This document shows positions 1-5,989 of a stretch of 6,048 bases of DNA, one piece after another. The notes beneath the pieces are model-generated. The model did no database searches, was not told the origin of the DNA, and worked only from the letters and a program-made list of their open reading frames with translations. The translations under genes and the position numbers were made by a program. The stretch comes from Spirochaetia bacterium. Its GTDB lineage: Bacteria > Spirochaetota > Leptospiria > Leptospirales > Leptonemataceae. The stretch is taken from positions 1-6,048 of the forward strand of contig JAOUOA010000200.1 in the NCBI GenBank assembly GCA_029880625.1, read 5' to 3'. Every line of letters starts with the position of its first letter. Position 1 is the stretch's first letter.

Positions 1-1271
1 ACCCAGAGATCTACTGACATTTTTTTCTCGGGAGTTTTCATTTTATAAAGAGAAATCATAGTGTCCAGAGCGCGTTTCTGGCGGTCTCTGTCGAGAGAAT
101 TCCGGTAGCAGCTTAAAGCCGCTCCAAGAAAATTCTTAAATTCCTTGTCACTTGCGTTTGCCGGATTTTTTAATGATGAAAGAATGTACAGTGAAAATTC
201 AATTCCCGGCTCTGAGCTCTGCAAGAAGCCAATCGAAAGAATATCTCTGGCTACTCTATATTCGGACAGACGAAAGGGAAGGCCGATTTTATTATTTCGG
301 GCCAGTTTGATAAGTTCAAGGGATCTTCGCTGTATTACTGGCATCGGATATTTGTCCGGATGAAAAATAAATGACATATGAAAAGGATGCCATGCCTTTT
401 TTAATACTTCTCTTGAAGCTGCCCACTCTTCTTCAGAAATATCGTTATCGGATGCAAAGTATGTGAAAATTTCCCTGATGGCGTCATATTCATTGTTCGG
501 TCTTTCCATTTTTTCCAATGTTCTATAGAGAAACCTGTGGTATTCGGAAGGATACAGTTTTCCTTTTTGAAATTCAATCATGACTCTCTGATGAACTTTG
601 CATGGTTTGCCGTAAAACGGAATCTTTACGGCTTCCCGAACGGCATTGGCTACGGCAGGGGGCGTTCTCAGATCCCGCAGAGCCAGAAAAATTGGTTTTT
701 GAATCTGTTCGCAGCCTTTTTCTGTCTGCACTGTTGAATTGTCCTCTGCTGTTTTTCTTTGAGGATAGCTCATGGAAAAACGAAAGGTTGTTTTGACCTC
801 GCCTGAAACGCTGTCTACAATTCTTCCTTTAACATGGAAGGAGTCTTTTTTATAGGAATAGTTTCCCATGATAAGATTTTTAACTGAAAGAAGTTTCCCT
901 ATTTTTGACGAATTGTTTTTGGACAGGACTCCTGATTCAGAAATACTCTGCTCTTTTAATAAAATCTCCAGTCTGCTTCGTTCAACAAGCTGTAAATTTT
1001 TTGCTTTTGACATGCGGCGAATTACCTCATCCGTTACAAATGCATCAAAGCTAGCAATGCTTCCGCCCGATGAAGTAAAGGTGAGAACTGCCGCCGTATG
1101 CTTTTCATTTTGCCGGGCGCTGAAGTATCCGGATGGGCTGTTTTTGTGATTGAGCATTTCGTCATCTGAGCGGTTTTCAGATGGCGATGTCCTGCAGGCA
1201 GCAAAAAAGAAAAAAATAACCGGCAGGAAAAGGACAACGGCCGGAGTCGATTTTAACTTGAATCGGCTCAT
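1..1271 (-). CDS. Lipoprotein with N-terminal CsgG/FlgO-like domain (partial, C-terminus off the window)
   Basis: Reading the minus strand from ATG at 1271-1269 gives 423 complete codons with no stop, running off the left edge. The start follows an in-frame TGA, and no other start fits; there is no clear Shine-Dalgarno sequence. Residues 1-26 form a lipoprotein signal: basic start, hydrophobic run, then FFFAAC with Cys26 as the likely lipidated residue (looser than the enterobacterial LAGC). Residues about 60-160 match the CsgG/FlgO/LpoB-like fold: AVLTF strand, VERSRL at 96-101, a KEQ..SESG stretch, GKLLSVKNLIMG near 126-136, and RIVDSVSGEV near 150-159. This family makes periplasmic or outer-membrane lipoproteins in secretion and envelope assembly. 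Residues about 185-423 are mostly polar and probably helical; I do not recognise them. A role is inferred only as envelope assembly. It is divergent from everything else in the window, so it is not in the flagellar operon. Confidence 0.85.
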   Translation of the reverse strand, partial: MSRFKLKSTPAVVLFLPVIFFFFAACRTSPSENRSDDEMLNHKNSPSGYFSARQNEKHTAAVLTFTSSGGSIASFDAFVTDEVIRRMSKAKNLQLVERSRLEILLKEQSISESGVLSKNNSSKIGKLLSVKNLIMGNYSYKKDSFHVKGRIVDSVSGEVKTTFRFSMSYPQRKTAEDNSTVQTEKGCEQIQKPIFLALRDLRTPPAVANAVREAVKIPFYGKPCKVHQRVMIEFQKGKLYPSEYHRFLYRTLEKMERPNNEYDAIREIFTYFASDNDISEEEWAASREVLKKAWHPFHMSFIFHPDKYPMPVIQRRSLELIKLARNNKIGLPFRLSEYRVARDILSIGFLQSSEPGIEFSLYILSSLKNPANASDKEFKNFLGAALSCYRNSLDRDRQKRALDTMISLYKMKTPEKKMSVDLW

Positions 1272-1321
1272 ATCTACACATTGAAAGCTAAAACAATCGG
1301 GTCAATAAAAAAATCTTATAT

Positions 1322-1363
1322 TTCTGTTACTGCTTCATTCTGCTGTATGAAGCAGTAACAGAA
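1322..1363. repeat. Perfect 17-bp inverted repeat with 8-nt loop
   Basis: Arm TTCTGTTACTGCTTCAT (1322-1338) is exactly the reverse complement of 1347-1363, separated by TCTGCTGT. It lies 51-92 nt upstream of the lipoprotein ATG. On the plus strand it has no T-run after it. On the minus strand a seven-T run starts about 8 nt beyond the stem, too far for a textbook intrinsic terminator but not excluded. A TATAAG and a TTGACC follow on the minus strand, so the repeat could also be an operator just upstream of the lipoprotein promoter. The repeat itself is certain; its function is not. Confidence 0.85.
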
Positions 1364-2368
1364 GAGTGGCGAATTCAGGGGTGAGGCAATATGTATTATA
1401 ATGGGTAATTCTGATTAATTATATTTCCATTATTCTCCGTTAAATCACTCATGCGAAGTACAGTTCTGCCGCGATAAACTGGAGTTCGAATTTGTTGTCA
1501 AAAATTTCATACTGTGCAAAATACGGACAATTGCAAAATAATTTCCGCATTCTGAAAATGATATATTTTTTTTCTATGGTTTGCTCTGAAGTTTATAAAT
1601 GAAGCCGGTCTCCTTGCTGTTGTTAAAAAGCTTTGGGTTTTTGGAAGCAGGAATGATGAATTTCAGATTTTGATTTTTTCGTAATCCGGCCAGAACCGAC
1701 AAAAGGAAGGAATGTGTATGAGGAGATATAAAGCTGATAAAATTTATTTGCGGCTTTAAATGTCTATTTGATAAAACGCGAGAATTCCAGGGCGTTAAAA
1801 TCGGCGAAATTATCTCAGGTAGATGTCTATCGTATTGAAAATATATTTCCCCTGTAGAATGTTTTTTTGCTGTATTTTGTCTGAATTAACAGTGAAATCA
1901 GCAGAATTGATTTACTTTCGCAGGAGGAATTAAGACGGTTTTCATGCAATTTTTAATCTGTTTTCGGAATGAAGAATGATTTTTTTCCTTGCGGATGAAT
2001 ATTTTTCAGAACTTTCTTCCGTAACAGTCAGGTATTGAAGGTGTAATTGAAATAATTATGGATACTATTTTTTATTTTGGCTGATAGAATCAATAAAATA
2101 TGGAGAAATCAGGAATTTTTATTATAATTGCCTCGTTGAGATAACGTTTTATATTATTGCTCTTTTCAAGCACGAAAATTGTATCGCTTGATTCGTCAAA
2201 ATCTTGTTCTGAAGAAGGGCTATTTTAGAGCGGTACATGGTCCGCAGATTTAGTTATTTTTCTCTTAAATTTCAAAATTTTATTGCATTTCTTGAGAAGT
2301 GGAGACTCATGTCTTAATTGTATAGGAATTTTCTATTTTTTTGTGCGCGCGCAAAGTTAACTGCTTTC

Positions 2369-2456
2369 GGCAATTTTGAGCTTCGGACAATAAGTTTACG
2401 TCACAGCTCTGCAATGATTTAAGAAGCGGATTCCGGGCCTGAGTGATGGGGAATCT
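2369..2456 (+). promoter_or_regulatory. Copy A of a duplicated upstream element (before the MBOAT gene)
   Basis: This stretch aligns with 4940-5025, the region before the flagellar gene. Matching blocks in order are: 2369-2384 with 4940-4955 (14 of 16 identical, GGCAAT..TGAGCTTC); a TACGTCA-like block with mostly transition differences; AATGATTTAAG at 2413-2423 (11 of 11); GGATtCCGGGCC at 2428-2439 (identical apart from one inserted T); and GATGG at 2445-2449. The intervening gaps are only single bases. It ends about 35 nt before the MBOAT ATG. The start has no Shine-Dalgarno sequence, so the element may set transcription or translation of the cassette. It matches no riboswitch consensus that I know. 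Confidence 0.6.
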
Positions 2457-2479
2457 TATATAGTATTTATTAAATCATT
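2413..2479. repeat. 10-bp inverted repeat spanning the end of copy A
   Basis: AATGATTTAA at 2413-2422 has its exact reverse complement TTAAATCATT at 2470-2479, 13 nt before the MBOAT ATG. The left arm is the best conserved block of the repeated element. In copy B the corresponding site is a single quasi-palindrome, TTAAATGATTTAA (4981-4993 region). A protein operator used twice here and once there, or an RNA long-range stem that approaches the start codon, would both fit. The arms are AT-rich, so chance is possible. Confidence 0.45.
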
Positions 2480-2491
2480 CATCTTAAATAT

Positions 2492-3220
2492 ATGCTTTTT
2501 AATTCTATTCACTATGTAATTTTTCTGCCTGTTGTATTAATCGTATATTTCATTTCTCCTTTTAAACATAGATGGTTGGTTTTATTATTGGCCAGCTGTT
2601 ATTTTTATATGTCTTTCATTCCAGTTTATTTGCTGATTCTGGTTTTTACAATCGTAATTGATTATTTTGTTGGCATTTATCTGGAAAAAATTGACCCCGG
2701 GAAGAAAAGGGCATTGTTAATTGTCAGTTTGGTCGCTAATTTATCTGTTCTTTTTATTTTTAAGTATTTCAATTTTTTTACAGAAAATTTTAATGCCTTG
2801 CTGCATACTCTGCTGCCCGGCAGTTCTGAATCCTACATACCTGTTTTGTCAATTATTTTGCCCATTGGATTATCTTTTCACACATTTCAGTCAATGAGCT
2901 ATATCATCGAAGTTTTTTTAGGCAGACAAAAAGCAGAAAAGCATTTTGGTTATTACTGGCTGTATGTGATGTATTTCCCGCAGCTTGTTGCAGGACCGAT
3001 TGAAAGACCTCAAAACTTAATTGGTCAGCTACATGCAAATAATCCATTTTTGTGGGATCGCTTCATTCAGGGCGCCAAGATCATCATAATCGGTTTTTTC
3101 ATGAAAATTGTGGTATCAGATCGTCTTTCTATAGTGGTGGATCAGGTTTATGGCGATCCGCATTCATTTGGAAGTAAAGATTTAATTCTCGCCACATATT
3201 TTTTTGCATTTCAAATTTAA
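2492..3220 (+). CDS. MBOAT N-terminal portion as literally encoded (242 aa)
   Basis: If TAA is obeyed, this is the product from the authentic start. It contains hydrophobic segments around residues 6-24, 28-64, 74-96, 117-143 and 155-170, plus one near 196-210, and the conserved PIGLSFHTFQS and FPQLVAGPIER motifs. It lacks both conserved histidines (285 and 325), so it cannot be a working acyltransferase alone. It is listed because a gene caller will report it; the better model is the interrupted full-length gene. Confidence 0.6.
   Translation: MLFNSIHYVIFLPVVLIVYFISPFKHRWLVLLLASCYFYMSFIPVYLLILVFTIVIDYFVGIYLEKIDPGKKRALLIVSLVANLSVLFIFKYFNFFTENFNALLHTLLPGSSESYIPVLSIILPIGLSFHTFQSMSYIIEVFLGRQKAEKHFGYYWLYVMYFPQLVAGPIERPQNLIGQLHANNPFLWDRFIQGAKIIIIGFFMKIVVSDRLSIVVDQVYGDPHSFGSKDLILATYFFAFQI
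3218..3220 (+). other. Premature TAA replacing a conserved MBOAT tyrosine
   Basis: Codons on both sides stay in the same frame (ATT TAA TGT GAT TTC GCA GGC TAC) and restore the family signature F-Q-I-Y-x-D-F-x-G-Y-S when the stop is read as Tyr. There is no indel or homopolymer here, so a frameshift error is ruled out and a single substitution at 3220 explains it. TAA also ends this gene (3938-3940) and the flagellar gene, so a reassigned code is unlikely. Confidence 0.9.
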
Positions 3221-3283
3221 TGTGATTTCGCAGGCTACTCATATATTGCAATAGGCACTTCCCGAATTTTTGGAATCAAACTT

Positions 3284-3940
3284 ATGGAAAATTTTAATTT
3301 TCCTTATTTCTCAAGTTCAATCACGGAGTTTTGGACTCGCTGGCATATTTCTCTTTCGGGCTGGTTCAAAGATTATTTATACATTCCGCTTGGAGGCAGC
3401 AGGATCGGCCGATTGATGCATATGAGAAATCTGGTTATTGTTTTTGCCATCAGCGGATTATGGCATGGAGCGAACTGGACATTTTTGATCTGGGGATTTC
3501 TGCATGCCGGACTGGCGATTTTTGAAACAATTCTTAAAATGCTGCCGCTGAAAAAGGTATTCAGTAAAAATCCGAAGAATAAAATTTTTACGGTAATTTA
3601 TTTAATTAAAATTGCAATCGTATTTCACCTTGTCTTGATTTCCTGGGTATTTTTTAGAGCAAAAAATCTTCAGGATGCACTGTATATACTGAACCATTTT
3701 TTTGATTTTTCATTTCGATCTTTGCAAGGTTTGGATTTTCAATTAAATATTAAAACAGGCATAGTTGTTATATCTTTGCTTTTACTAATAGACTTCTTGC
3801 GAAGTTCACGATATTTAAAATCAAAAACTGAGCTGATACATAAATGGAAATTGGAATATGTATTTTACTCATTTTTAATTATTTCAATCTTTTTAGGAGG
3901 TGTCTTCCATGGATCAAGTTTTATCTATTTTCAATTCTAA
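3284..3940 (+). CDS. MBOAT C-terminal portion, possible restart product (218 aa)
   Basis: The first ATG after the premature stop, 63 nt downstream in the original frame, is Met265 of the full protein. A weak GGA at 3270-3272 is the only Shine-Dalgarno-like sequence before it. The piece carries both conserved histidines (285 and 325 of full length), WFKDYLYIPLGG, GLWHGANWTFLIWG and the last transmembrane segments. Its reading frame is undamaged to the natural end. An independent function would be inference; most likely it is the untranslated or poorly translated rest of the interrupted gene. Confidence 0.5.
   Translation: MENFNFPYFSSSITEFWTRWHISLSGWFKDYLYIPLGGSRIGRLMHMRNLVIVFAISGLWHGANWTFLIWGFLHAGLAIFETILKMLPLKKVFSKNPKNKIFTVIYLIKIAIVFHLVLISWVFFRAKNLQDALYILNHFFDFSFRSLQGLDFQLNIKTGIVVISLLLLIDFLRSSRYLKSKTELIHKWKLEYVFYSFLIISIFLGGVFHGSSFIYFQF
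3895..3900 (+). promoter_or_regulatory. Strong Shine-Dalgarno AGGAGG for the SGNH partner
   Basis: AGGAGG lies inside the end of the MBOAT gene, 8 nt before ATG 3909. This spacing decides the start of the downstream gene: the earlier GTG at 3900 overlaps the ribosome site itself and is rejected. An own strong site means the partner could still be made even though translation of the MBOAT stops early, unless polarity removes the transcript. Confidence 0.85.
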
Positions 3941-4880
3941 ATGGAAAAAGAAATTAATTCCAGCAATAATATTTATTCTGATTTTCTATGTTGTTGATTT
4001 TTCTATATATCAAATATTTTTTTCTCAATATGATAAATTTTATAAACTCTCAGATGCTCTCAAAAAACAGGATGTATTAATCATCGGAAGCAGTCATATC
4101 CTCTGGGATATTGACAGCGTTTTAATGGAAAAAAAGCTTAATAAAAAAATTGGCGTTCTTAATATACCTGGTGCGAATATGGAAATGAGGTATGTTTTTT
4201 TAAATGATTATTTAGAAAGATTTCCTGAATCGATTCCGGACCTGGTCATTCTTGAAGCTGACAAATATGTCCTGCACCCGCATCGATATCCACCCAATAC
4301 TTATAAATCGATTCTGGGATATTACCATAAGGGTCTTTACAGGTCATATTTCAGAAAACATGTTTATTCTGGCGAGGGGATATTTTCCTATATCGTATTT
4401 CTGGCCGTAAAATCATATTCCTACAATCAATATTTTCACTATTTTGGAGGGCGAATATTTGATAAATACTTCCTGGACGAGTTAGCTTTATCGTTTTTCG
4501 CATCAAGTTTGTATGCACAGGAAGTGAAGAATCTCTCAGCAGAAGAAAATAAAAAAGTAGCTGAATGGAAAAAACTATATGATCAGTATGATCATGCAGT
4601 TGATCCCACTGCAAAAAAGTATCTTCAAGAATTTGTAAATCTGGTCAATGAACATAATATTAAGCTGGTGATGCTTGATACTCCTAATTATAATTTGGGG
4701 AATGACAGGGTCTTTGATAACATTAGAAATATTATTAAAGGCCATCAGTCTGAAAGAATCCGATATTTACGGCTTTCCCCGGAAAAATTCGAAAACGATT
4801 TGAAATATTTGCATGATGCATCTCATTTAAATCTTTTAGGAAAATATGAATACACGAATGAATTGCTGGATCAGCTTTAG
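3909..4880 (+). CDS. Membrane-anchored SGNH/DltD-like acyltransferase partner of the MBOAT
   Basis: The 323-residue protein starts with a basic stretch and one transmembrane segment (about 16-38), placing the rest outside the cytoplasm. DVLIIGSSH at 55-63 is a GDSL-type block I in which GSS replaces GDS (Ser62 probable nucleophile, followed by His63). LVILEAD (near 113-119) sits where block III falls, without the canonical Asn. DASHLNLLGKY near the end supplies Asp303 and His306, the DxxH of SGNH enzymes. DltD, AlgJ/AlgX and PatB-type proteins paired with MBOATs show this plan, and Leptospira DUF1574-type proteins are similar as I remember them. It probably passes an acyl group from the MBOAT to an extracellular glycan. 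The substrate cannot be read from the sequence. The 32-nt overlap with the MBOAT gene implies co-transcription. Base composition is AT-rich, like the MBOAT and unlike the flagellar gene. Confidence 0.75.
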   Translation: MDQVLSIFNSKWKKKLIPAIIFILIFYVVDFSIYQIFFSQYDKFYKLSDALKKQDVLIIGSSHILWDIDSVLMEKKLNKKIGVLNIPGANMEMRYVFLNDYLERFPESIPDLVILEADKYVLHPHRYPPNTYKSILGYYHKGLYRSYFRKHVYSGEGIFSYIVFLAVKSYSYNQYFHYFGGRIFDKYFLDELALSFFASSLYAQEVKNLSAEENKKVAEWKKLYDQYDHAVDPTAKKYLQEFVNLVNEHNIKLVMLDTPNYNLGNDRVFDNIRNIIKGHQSERIRYLRLSPEKFENDLKYLHDASHLNLLGKYEYTNELLDQL

Positions 4881-4939
4881 AAAAGATAAGCAAGTCATCA
4901 TAAAAATCATAAATCTTAATATATTATTTCAGTATATTT

Positions 4940-5025
4940 GGCAATCCTGAGCTTCAGGAAATCACTTTTGCATCAAGTTTTAAATGATTTAAGGTGAGGA
5001 TCCGGGCCAGAGGATGGCAATATCC
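4940..5025 (+). promoter_or_regulatory. Copy B of the duplicated upstream element (before the flagellar gene)
   Basis: This is the partner of 2369-2456, lying between the end of the SGNH gene and the flagellar start, with its end about 55 nt before the ATG. TCCTGA (4945-4950), GCT, TCAGGA (4954-4959) form a 6-bp hairpin followed by a loose T-rich stretch (TTTT at 4966-4969), which might weakly terminate the cassette transcript. Further on come the AATGATTTAAG block (4983-4993), GGATCCGGGCC (4998-5008) and a small GGAT/ATCC stem (5012-5025). The motif GGCAAT plus CCTG occurs twice within this copy (4940 and 5016). No clear sigma-28 or sigma-54 promoter is visible. Confidence 0.6.
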
Positions 5026-5080
5026 TGTATATTGTTAATACTTTGCTGAAGTTTTTTTCATAAAAACCGACATATTAACT

Positions 5081-5947
5081 ATGTTAAGAGGCATTTATAC
5101 ATCGGCAACCGGTATGACCATGAACCAGAACAGAATGGATGTGATTTCCAATAATCTGGCCAACTCGGATAAGACTGGTTTCAAATCAGACGTTGCTATT
5201 TTTAAATCTTTTCCGGATATGCTCATCCGGAGAACCCGGGACGACGGCATGGGCACGGTACCCATGGGAAGTTTTGACATGGCTCCCATTGTGGGAAGGC
5301 TGGGAACAGGCGTAGAGTTCAATGAAAGCTTTACCCGATTTGACCAGGGCCCGGCAAAATATACCGGCCGGTCCTTTGATATGATGGTGGATGACAGGGG
5401 AAGAGAAGGGAAGCATCCTGGATTTTTTGTGGTCCAGACGGATAAAGGCGAAAGACTGACCCGCGGCGGTTCTTATATTCTTGATACCCGCGGATATCTT
5501 GTCAATGCAAACGGGCATCCCCTTATGGGCGAAAACGGGCCCATACAGGTTGCGCGCTTTAACTTCATGGTAAAAGAAAACGGCGAGGTCTGGATCAATA
5601 AAAAAATTGGAAATCATCCTGAAGCCGGCGCCAATGAAATTTCCAATCACTGGGAAGAAGCCATTTTACTCGATAAAATTAAAATCCGCACCGTTGAATT
5701 TCCACGCGAACTCAAAAAAGAAGGCGAGGGTTTTTATCTCGAAACGCCTGAATCCGGCCCCATGCGCGCATTTGCCGAAGATTCAGAACCCAAGGTTCTT
5801 CAGGGATATCTTGAAGCATCAAACGTAAGCGTTGTACGCCAGATGGTGGAAATGATTGAAGTCCAGCGCCAGTATGAGGCCAATCAGAAAAGCGTTACTA
5901 CTCACGATTCACTTCTCGGCAAGCTCATCAATGAGGTGGCGAGGTAA
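5081..5947 (+). CDS. flgF: Flagellar basal-body rod protein, FlgF/FlhO family
   Basis: The 288-residue protein is complete and forms part of the flagellar rod in the periplasm, exported by the flagellar type III apparatus, so no signal peptide is expected. Residues 5-35 are the rod N-terminal domain, with SNNLAN at 23-28 and the TGFKSD turn. SFPDMLIRR soon after resembles the Bacillus FlhO sequence as I recall it, favouring FlhO/FlgF over FlgG. A central GFFVVQT..GERLTRGGSYILDTRGYLVNANG block (about 114-145) is typical of FlgE/F/G proteins. SNVSVVRQMVEMIEVQRQYEANQK near the C-terminus is the Flg_bbr_C helix. No Shine-Dalgarno sequence precedes the ATG. Base composition is clearly richer in GC than the upstream cassette. 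flgG commonly follows in spirochaetes but is not in view. Confidence 0.9.
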   Translation: MLRGIYTSATGMTMNQNRMDVISNNLANSDKTGFKSDVAIFKSFPDMLIRRTRDDGMGTVPMGSFDMAPIVGRLGTGVEFNESFTRFDQGPAKYTGRSFDMMVDDRGREGKHPGFFVVQTDKGERLTRGGSYILDTRGYLVNANGHPLMGENGPIQVARFNFMVKENGEVWINKKIGNHPEAGANEISNHWEEAILLDKIKIRTVEFPRELKKEGEGFYLETPESGPMRAFAEDSEPKVLQGYLEASNVSVVRQMVEMIEVQRQYEANQKSVTTHDSLLGKLINEVAR

Positions 5948-5965
5948 GTATATCCTGATTCGAAT

Positions 5966-5989
5966 CCCCACAGCCCAGGCGGGCGGGGG
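5966..5989 (+). other. GC-rich hairpin after the flagellar gene
   Basis: GCCC (5973-5976), loop AGGC, GGGC (5981-5984) with outer CCCC (5966-5969) against GGGG (5986-5989) form a stable stem 19 nt after the stop codon. No T-run follows, so it is not a standard intrinsic terminator; a processing or mRNA-stabilising stem between flagellar genes is an alternative. From here to 6048 I see no start codon with a ribosome site, so the next gene begins outside the window. Confidence 0.5.

Larger units (their letters stand above)
1272..2491. other. AT-rich 1.2-kb intergenic region without a credible gene
   Basis: Stops are dense in all frames and no stretch reads like a protein family, so I call no gene. 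What it holds: a perfect inverted repeat near the lipoprotein start (1322-1363); a short open frame of 15 codons at 1712-1759 beside an AAGGAAGG; an AGGAGG at 1922-1927 that lies 16 nt from the next ATG and so is poorly placed; a 12-bp alternating purine-pyrimidine tract (2342-2353); and copy A of the repeated element (2369-2456). It could be the remains of decayed genes, a long 5' untranslated region for the MBOAT gene, or contain an untranslated RNA. The sequence alone does not decide between these. Confidence 0.6.
2492..3940 (+). pseudogene. AlgI/DltB-type MBOAT O-acyltransferase interrupted by one in-frame stop
   Basis: Read through the TAA at 3218-3220, one frame gives a 482-residue polytopic membrane protein, close to the usual length of AlgI-like MBOATs. 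Everything expected is present in order: the MLFNS start followed by a hydrophobic segment, LPIGLSFHTFQSMSY at 123-137, YFPQLVAGPIERP at 161-173, then the interrupted FQI-stop-CDFAGYSYIAIG, WTRWHISLSGWFKDYLYIPLGG near 281-302 with His285, and GLWHGANWTFLIWG with His325, the expected catalytic His, ending FIYFQF. Such enzymes carry acyl groups across the inner membrane for O-acylation of polysaccharide or teichoic acid. It overlaps its SGNH partner by 32 nt. Only one base is wrong (TAT or TAC to TAA), so inactivation looks recent, or the base is a sequencing error. No Shine-Dalgarno sequence precedes the start; MLFNS fits the family start. Confidence 0.85.

Noticed and set aside
145..1149. Short plus-strand open frames between 145 and 1149, and a 67-codon minus-strand frame at 1034-1237
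   Set aside because: They overlap the continuous minus-strand lipoprotein frame, which has a signal peptide and a recognisable domain; none resembles a known family.
1712..1759. 15-codon open frame after AAGGAAGG
   Set aside because: Too short and unremarkable, with the Shine-Dalgarno-like sequence badly spaced for the first ATG; no gene follows that it could control as a leader.
1922..1979. AGGAGG followed by an 11-residue frame from 1944
   Set aside because: The spacing of 16 nt is too long and the peptide is short and not recognisable.
2369..2456. Repeated element as a miniature transposon
   Set aside because: I see no terminal inverted repeats and no target-site duplication around either copy.
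3218..3220. TAA reassigned as a Tyr codon in this organism
   Set aside because: TAA closes the MBOAT gene at its natural end and the flagellar gene, so it works as a normal stop.
3331..4614. A shifted plus-strand frame within the MBOAT gene (3331-3525) and an antisense frame in the SGNH gene (4351-4614)
   Set aside because: They lie inside frames with strong family motifs and show none of their own.
4906..4927. Similarity of the AT-rich flank before copy B to the bases just before the MBOAT start (2474-2494)
   Set aside because: It is low-complexity AT sequence and lies on opposite sides of the two copies, so it is not part of the repeat.
4957..4971. Possible sigma-54 promoter (GG...GC) before the flagellar gene
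   Set aside because: The spacing between GG and GC is one base too long and copy A does not keep it.
5095..5828. Antisense and shifted frames within the flagellar gene
   Set aside because: The FlgF/FlhO frame is unambiguous from end to end; these are shadows.
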